Positions 28,672-38,532 of a stretch of DNA of 64,000 bases are shown here, one piece after another. Source of the stretch: Mantamonas sphyraenae (Eukaryota > CRuMs > Mantamonadidae); assembly GCA_026936335.1 (NCBI GenBank), contig JAPMXV010000068.1, forward strand, positions 299,942 through 363,941, written 5' to 3'. Made by a program: the position numbers and the translations under genes. Numbering within the stretch: position 1 is the stretch's first letter; every line of letters starts with the position of its first letter. The notes beneath the pieces were generated by a model. It ran no database searches. It was given only the letters and a program-made list of their open reading frames with translations, and was not told where the DNA came from.

Positions 28672-30933
28672 ATGTCGAGCGAAGAGAAACCTACAAGCGT
28701 GGAGAACGAGCAGGCAACGTCGAACAGCGAAGCCCAGCCGGAAATGTCGGAGAAGGCGAAGAAGAAGGCGGCAGCCAAGGCGGCCAAGAAGGCAGCCAAG
28801 GAAGAGGCCAAGAGGCGGCGCGCAGAGGAGCAGGCAGCCAAGGAGGCAGAGGCAGAGGCGAAGCTGGTGGGTTTGGAGTGGATGTGGAGGCAGTGGTTGG
28901 AGTGGGGAGGTGGGAGGGAGGGAGAGAGGGGAAAGGAAACGGGAAGGAGCCGGAATCATGGAGGATTCGGCGAATTTGTGTGCATTTCGGACGCTGACAC
29001 GGAGTGGGAGTACAGCTGGAGGAGATGGCGGAGTACAAGGAGCAGTTTGGGACACTGCCCGTGCACATGTCGCAGGAGGAGTACCCGCAGTACACGTTGA
29101 CGCCGATGGAGGCGTTGTTTGTCGGGAACGCGGGATGTGGATGTGGCGGATCGTGCACGTGTGAGAACTGTGGCAGCAGCTGTGGTGCAAAGAAGGCGTG
29201 CTGTGGAACGGATGCGTGCAAGTGTGGGGAGGAGAAGGCGTGCTGTGGTCAGTCGTCCTCATCGTCTTCATCGTCGTCCTCGTCTGGGGCGGGAGAGTGC
29301 TGTGGTACGGATGCGTGCAAGTGTGGTGCCAACTGCAACTGTGAGAAGAACACCAAGGGCTGCTGTGGCGAGGAGGGTGAGTGCTGCTGTGGCACGGATG
29401 CGTGCAAGTGTGGTGCCAACTGCGGGTGCAGCAAGAAGACCAAGGGCTGCTGTGGTACCGGTGCAGCCAACTCGCTTGTGGGCCAGAGCGTGGTTGTGCG
29501 TGGCCGCATCGCCACGGTGCGCAAGTCGAGCTCCAAGTTGGCATTCATTATGCTGCGCAGTGGCTTCCACGAGTTGCAGTGTGTGCTGGCAAGCATCGAC
29601 GAGGACGCCGAACAGGAGACGTACGTGCCGCCCATCATGATCAAGTACGCCACGCGCCTCAAGACCGAGGCTCTGGTGGACGTGCACGGTGTGGTGGCAG
29701 AGGCGACCGACAGCACGTCGGTGGCCGTGGAGCTCAAGGTGCACAAGGTGTTTGTGTGGTGGCCGATGTGGCTGCCAGCGAATACCCGCTGACGGTGATC
29801 GATGCATCGCGTTCGGAGGAGGACGTGCGTGCAGCCGAGGCAGAAGGCAAGAGTGTGCCCGGCGTGGTGGGCCAGGACATCCGTCTGGACAACCGCTGGC
29901 TGGATCTGCGCACAAAGGCCAACCAGGGCATCTTTAGGCTGCAGGCGGCCCTGAAGAAGCTGTTCCGTGAGTATCTGGACGAACAGGGCTTTGTGGAGAT
30001 CACCACACCCAAGATCATCGGCCAGGAGAGCGAGGGAGGTGCAGGGTGTTCCACGTGGATTACTTCAACACCACCGCCTGTTTGGCCCAGAGCCCGCAGT
30101 TCTACAAGCAGATGGCCATCTCGTGCGATCTCAAGCGCGTGTACGAAATCGGACCCATGTTCCGTGCCGAGAACGCAAACACCGGACGCCATCTGACCGA
30201 GTTCACGGGCATGGATCTGGAGATGGAAATCGACATCCACTACCACGAGGTGCTGCGTCTCATGGCCAACATGTTTACGTACATCTTTGACGGCCTGTAC
30301 GCACGCTACGGCGACCTGGTGGAGCATGTCAACGCCCAGTTCCCGGCCGAGCCCGTGCGCTACCGCGTGCCCGAGGGCGTGGAGGTGGCGGAAGAGGACG
30401 GCGAGATCATGAACGGCGTGCTCGTGCTCAACTTCCCGGCTGGAGTGCGCATGCTGCGTGAGGCAGGCGCAAAGACAATCGACGGCAGTGACATCGGCGA
30501 CCTGGAGGATCTGGAGACGCCCACGGAGAAGCTGCTGGGTGAGCTGGTGGCCAACAAGTACCAGGTGGATTTCTACGTGTTGGACAAGTACCCCACGGTG
30601 GTGCGTCCCTTCTACACAATGCCCGACCCCAAGGACGCCAACTACAGCAACTCGTACGATATCATGCTGCGCAACCAAGAGATCATGAGCGGCGCCCAGC
30701 GCATCCACGACAAGGACATGCTGGTGTACAACGCCCAGAACCATCCCAACGAGAAGAAGCGCATCATGGATGTCAGCACCATTGGCGAGTACGTCGACTC
30801 GTTCAGCTACGGCACCTCGCCCCACGGAGGCGGCGGTGTGGGCATGGAGAGGATCCTCATGCTCTTCCTGGGCCTGGGCAACATCCGTCAGAGCTCCATG
30901 TTCCCGCGCGACCCGCACCGTCTGGCACCGTAA
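28672..30933 (+). CDS. cytosolic-type aspartyl-tRNA synthetase with internal metallothionein-like domain; two frame breaks
   Basis: Exon 1 is 28672-28866, then a 149-nt intron (GTGGGT/CAG, phase 0), then 29016 onward. The layout is a Lys/Ala-rich N-terminal extension, FGTLPVHMSQEE, a Cys-rich insertion (29135-29453), the anticodon-binding OB fold (VVVRGRIATVRKSSSKLAFI), and the class II catalytic core. Motif 2 is in RVYEIGPMFRAENANTGRHL; motif 3 is in GGGGVGMERILMLFLGL. It ends MFPRDPHRLAP like animal and fungal AspRS. The frame changes at ~29754 (two extra bases, or a -1 shift) and at ~30044 (one base missing, or a -1 shift). Alignment continues perfectly on both sides. This is either assembly error, a recent pseudogene or frameshifting; the sequence alone cannot decide. 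Confidence 0.88.
29135..29453 (+). other. metallothionein-like Cys-rich domain inside AspRS
   Basis: About 106 in-frame residues contain 29 cysteines, mostly as CC, CxC and CxxC, starting GCGCGGSCTCENCG. The unit CCGTDACKCG occurs three times, so the domain grew by internal duplication. A 12-residue Ser run separates the first subdomain from the other two. Cys pattern and spacing are those of metallothioneins, which bind Zn, Cu or Cd in thiolate clusters. It sits between the N-terminal extension and the OB fold, where animal AspRS has only a short linker. Confidence 0.8.
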
Positions 30934-30939
30934 GAAGGA

Positions 30940-30972
30940 TGCAGTGAGAGAGAGAGAGAGGAGAGAGAGAAG
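30940..30972 (+). repeat. GA-rich simple repeat
   Basis: A (GA)n-type run in the 3' flank of the AspRS gene, between it and the convergent Tousled-like kinase. Low complexity only. Confidence 0.6.
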
Positions 30973-31002
30973 GGAGAAGGAATGCACTGTGCATTGGTGG
31001 TG

Positions 31003-32932
31003 TCATCGTGACGAAAAGTCGAGGAAGGAGTGCTTGCACATGGCATAGACGTCGGGCCGCTCCTCCTGGTTGTAGGTGAGGCAGGCTCGCAGGAAGCTCT
31101 TGCAGTCGGCCGAGATCTTGACATCGTCGGGAAAGTTGAGGACTTTGGCCTCGTGGATGCTGCCGTTGCGCAGAAAGTTGCCCTGGGTTTCCGTGTCGCC
31201 AAAGGGCCGTTTGCCGTAGATCATCTGCCACAGCACAACGCCTGCACTCCACACGTCCACCTTGGAGCTGATGCGTGGGGTGCGTGTGGTCTCAAAACAC
31301 TCGGGAGGTAGGTACCAGTAGGTGCCGGCGCCAACGCTGGTGAGTTCGGTGTCCTGGTCCGAGCTGTTGACCACCTTGCTCAGGCCAAAGTCGCTGATCT
31401 TCACCTCAAAGTTGCCGGAAAACATGATGTTGCCTGGCTTGAGGTCGTAGTGGATGATGCGATGGTCGCACAGGTACTTGAGACCACTGAAGATTTGGCT
31501 GGTGATGGCACGCGCCTCGCCCTCGTTCAGGCGGCCCTTTTCCTTGAGGTAGACGTCGAGGTCGCCGTGGTCGCAATACTCCAGGACGGTGGCAAAGGAT
31601 GTCTTGTCGATCTCAAAGACGTCGAAGCAGCACACAATCTTGTCGTGGACCATGCTCTTGTGGATGTCATATTCGCGCAGGGCATGCTTGGTGTAGGACT
31701 GTTTCTTGTGGTCGCTCCAGGTTGAGTTGAGCTGGTGAATCTTCACCGCCACGTAGCGCATGTGTCGGACATCAAAGGCCTTGTACACCTCTGAGAAGCC
31801 ACCCTTGCCCAGAAGGGTCATCAGTGCATACTGGCGATTCAGCACTGCAAACTCGGCGCTGTTGAACCGCGAGTTTTCCTCGGCTCGCAGACGCTTCATC
31901 TCTTTCAGATACACCTTTTTCTCACACTCCAGCCGCTCCAGCTGGTCGTTGAGTTTGCGCAGTTCGTTGCGCACGTGTGTGGCCCTGTGTTTGTACGCTG
32001 TGTCCAGGTCGGGTTGTGACACAATGGTCTTTGTGCGGGGTTTGGGCGGGGGCGCTTTGAACTCCAGGTCCATCGCCGTGGAGGAGGTGGGTTGTGAGGA
32101 GGAGGAGGAGGAGGAGGATGAGGAGGAGGAGGATGAGGATGAGGATGAGGAGGATGTGGTTGTGGTTGTGGTTGTGGATGTGGTGGTGGTGGTGGATGGT
32201 GTTTGACCCGAAGAGGTGTCGTCAACGATCCGCCGCTGCCGCAATTCGGCTTTGTGTTCTTTGAGGGCGGCCAGCTGGTCCTCGAGCTCGCGCTTGCGCT
32301 TCTCGAGCTCAACAAAGGCATTGCCATCGACCCAGACTTCAACCATGGTGGACCCCTGCTGGACAAAGGTGGTGCGGCCCAGACGCAGGGTCTGACGTTG
32401 GAAGGCGGCGTGGGCAGCCTCGCGTTCAGCTTGTCCCTGTTGCACCTTGGCTTGCAACAGTGTCTCCTGGTACTGTTGGATCACCTGCTCCAGGTGCCGT
32501 TGCTGCTCCTGCATGCTTTCCATGTTGGCTTCAAACCGGGCGCGTTCGGCTTTGAGTTGTTCGATTTCGGCGTCTTTGATCAGGACTGCGGATCGGGGCG
32601 ACATGGGCGACGCGGACGAGGAGGAGGAGGAGGAAGATGTCGTCGTGGTGTTGGTCGGGGTAATGGGCGTCGGTGCCATGCTACTGCTACTCGTGGGTGT
32701 GCTGGGTGATCGGATACGTTGTCGTTTGGAATCGTGTGAGGAAGAGGCAGCAGGCTGGGGACGACGGCGTGTCTCGAGCTCGCTTGGGCGTGCTGGGTTT
32801 GACCTGGCGCACTTCCACATGGAATCCCGCACTGGGGTCGTCCTCTGCGGATAGGCTGTTGGTGTTCCCAGGCGCCAGGTAGGCCTCGATGCTCGACTGG
32901 GAGGAGCGCGAGTTTGTGTCGGCCATGGCCAT
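31003..32932 (-). CDS. Tousled-like Ser/Thr protein kinase (TLK)
   Basis: The C-terminal kinase domain is unmistakable: LLGKGGFSEVYKAFDVRHMR, VAVKIHQLN, HYDLKPGNIMF (the TLK-specific HYD form of HRD), ISDFGLSK and GAGTYWYLPPECFE. Upstream are coiled coils and a long Thr/Ser run. TLKs phosphorylate the histone chaperone ASF1 during replication. The natural N-terminus (MAMADTNSRSSQSSIEAYL) begins at 32932 but is one frame away from the kinase frame. A 49-nt intron at 32755-32803 (GTCAAA/CCCCAG) would join them in phase as 626 residues. However, the sequence in it also reads like coding, so a small indel near 32755-32800 is the alternative. The divergent neighbour is the ABCG gene, 157 bases away. 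Confidence 0.92.
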
Positions 32933-33089
32933 TTGGGTTGGGGCGATATTCGGGCGTTGGAGAGGGAACACTCCAAAAGAGGGAACGAGAGGGAACCAGA
33001 GGGAAACTGGGAATGGGAATGGGAATGGGGAGGTGTGAGGCGGATGCGCTCGGTGATCCAAATCAAAAACCGGGTGACGCGTTCCCAGG

Positions 33090-36070
33090 ATGAGACAACA
33101 ATCGTCGTCACAGTGGATGATGGTGGTGGTGGTGGTGACCAGTGCGGTGGTGGTGGGTGTCTTGTCAGGCATGGCACACGCTCAGGGACCCGGGGTGGCT
33201 GTTCCTGCGACGCCGACGTCGACGCCGACACCGGACGAGCGGCCGTGGAAGTACATCGATTGCCACAAGGGAATCTACGACATTGAGGGCTACAAGTGCA
33301 AGTGCCCCGTGAACGAGAGCTGGACTGGAGTGGATTGCAGCGTGTGCGGGTACAACAGTTGTCCGCAGGGACAATCCTGCGACTCGTCAATCTACTTGCA
33401 GGAGAACAAGCACTACAATTGCACGCCGCACGGATCCATCCGCAGTCTGTTTTCTGTGGGTGCCACTCAGTTCCAGTGCATCCGCAGCGAAAAGACGTGC
33501 AACTTCCAGGGTGCGTTTCCTACGGAGAGAACATTCCGGATGTCCGGGAGTTGTTGTCCACGCGGCGCAAACTCACACCAAGGCGACACACACACACACA
33601 AACACACATTCACAGGCTTTGCCCACCCGGACGCAGCGCCCGTGGGGGTCAACTGCACGTTTACCGAGTGCGAGTTTGACAACGGTGAGCTGTGCAGGGA
33701 TAGAGAGAGGGAGCGTGTGGCGTGGGACGGTGGGCAAAGCATGTGTGCTAACTCCTCGGTGCGCGGGCGACGGCCACAGACTACGACGGCCTGTACAAAC
33801 TGCGCTACCAATGCCAAAAGACGAAATGCCATGCAACGGCGTGGTGCAACGACATTGCGAAAACAGTGATTGCCGGGATGAAGGGCCCCGCGCAGTTTCA
33901 GTGTCATCCAAACGCAACCTGCCAGTTCACACAGCAGGAGTTCCCTCTGACGGTGCCTCTGTCGTGTGTGGCAGGCGAATGTCGTGCAAACAAGCCCAAG
34001 GTGGACCCACCGACCAACTGGGTGCTTGTGGGATCTCTGTCGGGAGGGGCGGTGGTGGTGATCTTTGCCGTGTACTTTGTGCAGCAGTGGTGGGTCAAGC
34101 GCGAGGCTGAGCTGCGTGAGCAGTACCACCGCGTGGCACGACTGACCACCACGCTGAGCTGGGACGATGTTGGGTATGTGGTGGAGGCACGCAACGCACA
34201 CGGGCAGTCGTACCAGAAGCAGATCCTGCGTGCGTGTTCGGGTGAAGTGAAGCCAGGCGAGGTGTTGGCCATCATTGGGCCGTCGGGAGCAGGGAAAACC
34301 ACACTGTTGGACATCCTGGCCAACCGCAAGACCAATGGAGTGGTGTCTGGTAGGGTGCTTGTGAACGGGGAGCAACGCACAGAGTCGTTTACGCGTGTCT
34401 CGGGCTACGTGCTGCAGGAGGACATCATGATGCCCACACTGACGGTGCGTGAGCAGTTGTCGATGTATGCACACCTGCGGCTGCCTCCGACGACCCCGAG
34501 CGAGGTGCGCGAAGAGACCGTGGACAGGGTGATGGCCCAGTTGGGCATCTCGCACATTGCACACTCGCGCATTGGCGACGAAATGACACGTGGCATCTCG
34601 GGTGGCGAACGCAAGCGCGTCAACCTTGCTTCGGAGCTGGTGACGGATCCGTCGCTGTTGTTTCTGGACGAGCCGACCACGGGACTGGATGCAACGGCAG
34701 CCTCGTCGCTCATTCGCATCCTGACGGAGCTGGCAAAGGAGGAGGACCGCACGGTGGTGTTTAGCATCCATCAGCCGCGGTCCAACATCTTTCACATGTT
34801 TGACAAGATCATGCTGCTTGCAGCCACGGGCCAGGTGGTGTACTACGGCGCAGCCCAGGACGCAGTGGCACACTTTGCTCGTCTGGGGTTCCCGTGTCCC
34901 ATCAAGTACAACCCCGCGGACTTTCTCATCGACCTCATCAGCGAAAAGGAGCACATTGCGACGCTGGTCAAGGCGTTTGAGAGCATGAACAACCGCGGTG
35001 GCTACACGGCTGCGCGAAGCTACAAGGCTGCCCTGGTGCTGCCCGAGGTGGACGTGGGCATGGGCAGCGTGCAGGGGGCCAAGGAGGACTATGAAGAAGT
35101 TGTGGTGGATGGGCATGCGGAGGAGGAGGAGGAGATGGAGGTGTTGGAGGACGATGGCAAGGAGCAGGAGGAGGAGCAGCTGCTGGGAGAGTCGTTGCAG
35201 GGACTGAACCGATACGCAACGGGCTTTTGGACGCAGTTGTATGTGTTGAGCTGGAGGAGTTGGCTGAATGTGGTGCGCAACCCTGCGTTGCTGCGTGCGA
35301 CGTACGGAGTGATTGTGCTGCTGGGTCTGCTGCTGGGCTACGCGTACTACCAGCTGTCGTTGGACATTGCCGGCGTGCAGAACCGTGCGGGCATCATGTT
35401 CTTCAGCACGGTGCTGTTTGGGTTCAGCTCGGTGTCGGGATTGGACACCCTGCTGCGAGAGCGGGCGCTGTTTACGCGGGAACGGGCCAACGCCACGTAC
35501 CGTCCCTCGGCATACTTTATCTCCAAGGTGATCTTTGACATCCTGCCGCTGCGCGTGGTGCCTCCGCTGATCTTTGGAGCGATTGCATACCCGATGATGG
35601 GCCTGCGTGCCGGGAGCATGCACGTGTTTTACTTCCTGCTCATCCTGGTGCTGGTGAACGTGGTTGCGGCGTCGCTATGCTTTGCCATCGGAGCGGCGTC
35701 GCCCAACATCGGCGTGGCCAATCTGGTGGCCATTGTGGTCACGCTGCTGTACATGTTGTTTGGCGGGTTCCTGCTGAACAAGGACAGCATTCCCGCGGGG
35801 CTGTCGTGGCTGCAGTATGCGTCGTACGTGGAGTATGCGTTTGAGAGCCTGTGTGTCAACGAGTTGTCCAACACCGCGGTGGTGTTTGACCCCAGCTCGG
35901 CCGGGTTCAACAACACGCACATCACCATCAACGGCAACGTGTTTCTCCAACAGTTTGGCCTGGACCTCAACCGCTTCTCCATGGATATCTACGTGCTTGC
36001 AGGGATGGCGGTCGGGTATCTGGTCGTGGCGTTTGTGGTGTTGGAGGCGTTTGTGAAGGAAAAGCGATGA
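33090..36070 (+). CDS. ABCG half-transporter with extracellular EGF-like N-terminus (Adp1-type)
   Basis: Three exons, 33090-33510, 33616-33684 and 33780-36070. The introns are 105 and 95 nt (GTGCGT/CAG, GTGAGC/CAG), both phase-matched, total 926 residues. A signal peptide leads to a Cys-rich ectodomain (CKCPVNESWTGVDCSVCGYN and more), one membrane segment, then the ATPase: Walker A IGPSGAGKTTLLD, signature ISGGERKRVN, Walker B LLFLDEPTTGLD and H-loop FSIHQPRSNIF. It ends with a six-helix ABC2 membrane domain. An acidic Glu-rich linker precedes the membrane domain. The order ectodomain-TM-NBD-TMD is that of yeast Adp1 and some plant ABCG proteins. Substrate unknown; ABCGs usually export lipids or sterols as dimers. 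Confidence 0.92.
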
Positions 36071-36116
36071 GGGTCGAGGGCGCCAGCCTTGCCACTGAAA
36101 AGCAATTTTGTGGCCA

Positions 36117-38311
36117 ATGAAGATTGTTCACTGCTGTTTGGTTCTGCTTGTTGTGCTGATTGCCATGGTGCACAGCCAGTTTACGCCATCGACCATGGGG
36201 GAGTTTACGGCCAGGTTCAAGGCCACGCGCGTGTATTGGGACGGACGGCCGACGCGCGAAACGTCGGGCACGATCATGGTGGATCGGAATGCACAGCTGA
36301 TGCGCATTGATGGGGACATGGATGTGGCAGAGGAGCCCATGGATGTCATCAACATCTACCAAGGTGTACGTGGAGGGGTGTGGGAGTGTAGGGAGGGAGA
36401 CAACACGGTCTTGGAGAAGGTCCGCATGTGCTGACGTCATCCACATTTTCCCGGTCCGCGCAGGGGTTCCATTGGCGAATCATGCACAATGCAACGGTGA
36501 ACAACATCACATGCGAGTTGCACTACAACGAATCAGCTCGGTTTGTCAACACTGTGGACATGGACCATTTCAAGGGTGTCCGGTTCTGGCAGGGCCGGCT
36601 GGTGGACGTGTGGGAAGAGGTGCCACTTTTCGGTGCACACGTGGAGGACGGCAAGGACCACGACCACGACCACGACCATTCTGTGGTGGTGAGCAAGGAC
36701 GGTGGACATGACGACCACGATCACAAGGATGTGGACAAAGGTCCCGCAACGTACTTTCAAGATCACTTTGACCAACGGCCCGTCGGCTACTTTCGCAACA
36801 CGACCGAATCCACGTACACTTTGGTGTTTTCCGACTACGGCGACGAAGATGGAACGGTGGCTGCTTTCACGATGCCGCGCCATTTTGCGTGCGACCTGAC
36901 CAACGAGAACGACCTGAGCACGATCAAGCACATCCCGCCCATGCCATCCATGGAGAAGGACTGGGAAACGTCTGTGGCGTACTCGAGTGCGGACAAAAAG
37001 ATCACCGGATCTGCGTTTTTTGCCACGAGCCACGATGCTCAAGCAGTGCACTGGCAGGGCGACTATTGGCATGGAACCAACCTGACACGTGATACGGAGC
37101 CTAGTGACGTGTCTGTGTCTGTGTACCACGATGGCAAGTTGACGGAGATCAGAGAGCGCGCAGGCATGGTGAAGTGCTCGACCACGCGCAACGACACCAA
37201 CCCGTGGGGGGATCTGTTCAGCCAGGCTGCGTATAAGCATGCCTCGTATGCTGGGATGACATTTCTGAACAACGGCGTTGACAACACGAGGCTGGTGGAG
37301 ATCTGGAAAAACGTGAGCTTGCCCACGTTTGGCAGCGTGGCTGCCACAGACACGCTTTACATCGATGCGTTCACAAAGAACCCTGTGCGCTTGGCGGTGG
37401 ACGTGAAGCACACACTGCTGTACGTCAACTTTTACAACGTCATCACACACAAGCCGATCAATGCCGACCTGTTTGTGGTGTCGCAGCATCTGAAGTGCAC
37501 AGGCCCGTCGGCGAGTGGTGTGCGCGTTCCCCAATCTGCACGCATGGCGTACTTTCACTCTGTGTTTGAGCAGAGCGTGGAGGGAGTGGCAGGACACAAC
37601 CGCACGATCGGGCGATTGTTTGTGGATCGCGATTCCCAATTCATGCGCAGCGACAACTCGATTTTGGAGGGAGGACACAGCAAGGCGTACCAAGAGGTGC
37701 ACTTGCGTCGTGGAAACGTGGAGTACACGATCAAGGAGGTCGGCCAGGGCGTCGATTGCGTGGTCAACAGCAACGTCTCGCAGAGTGCGTTTGTCAAGGA
37801 TCCGTTTGCCTCTGCACACCACCACGGCGTGGCAGTGAAGCATGGCCACCTGGTGGACGTGTGGGACAACGTGCATCCGTTCCCACATCGCCCTGGCGCC
37901 GCGTATGTGTCTGTGGAAGCGTCGTTTGATCTGTTCACGCACGATCTGGTCCAGCTCGAGTTTGCCACTGAAGACGGCAAGAACGTCACTCTCAAGACAT
38001 CGAGTTACCGTCCAGGGGTGGTGCAGTTGAACGAGGCCGTGGTCAAGCCGTATGTTGCGTGTCGTGCGGTGGCGACACCGACGCCTTCACCGACGCCTGC
38101 ACCGGGGCCCGGCGCAGTGAGCAGCGGCGAGGGGCAGCCCAGTGCGTCCGGTGCACCCGCGACCGGGATGGTGGATCCTGGAACAACAGCAGGGATCAGT
38201 GCGGCCATGTTTGTGGTGGGTATGGCGGCCGGTGGCGTTGCATATCACTTTTACGGGCCCAAGCGACGCGCTGCGGTACAGGACACCGAGTTTGACCATC
38301 TGGATGCATAG
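36117..38311 (+). CDS. His-rich type I membrane glycoprotein with three related luminal modules
   Basis: Two exons, 36117-36365 and 36464-38311, with a 98-nt intron (GTACGT/CAG, phase 0), 698 residues. A signal peptide (MKIVHCCLVLLVVLIAMVHS) starts it. Three luminal modules are each marked by a LVDVWEEV, LVEIWKNV or LVDVWDNV motif. Many N-glycosylation sites are present, and a Pro/Thr-rich stalk leads to one membrane helix (near ISAAMFVVGMAAGGVAY) and a short tail. A His/Asp stretch, DGKDHDHDHDHS, and a second HDDHDHKD follow module 1 and could bind metal. The modules look beta-rich (LolA/lipoprotein-like) but I do not recognise a named family. It lies 46 bases after the ABCG stop. Function unknown. 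Confidence 0.72.
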
Positions 38312-38532
38312 TGGACAAGGTAAGTGGTGGTTAAGAGCGTGATGAGAGTGTGGGGATGTGCATGGAGTGCATGGAGTGCATGGCGAGGAGTTGTGTTGTT
38401 GTCCCCGTTTCCTTCCACAATCACCACCAAACGGCCGTGTCATTGCTGGCAGTGTGCCACACGTGGCATTAGCTCGCTTTGGTAGCATCTAGCAATGAAA
38501 GCGCTTGCGCATGCAATGAAATTCGGGATGAG

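Noticed and set aside
29004-29792. a separate metallothionein-like gene ending at 29792
   Set aside because: The frame on both sides of the Cys-rich part is AspRS, and the stop at 29790-29792 is caused by the frame break.
33467-35623. 718-codon minus-strand open frame
   Set aside because: It lies fully antisense to the ABCG exons. Its translation is His/Gln/Arg-rich without domains; GC-rich codon use leaves the complementary frame open.
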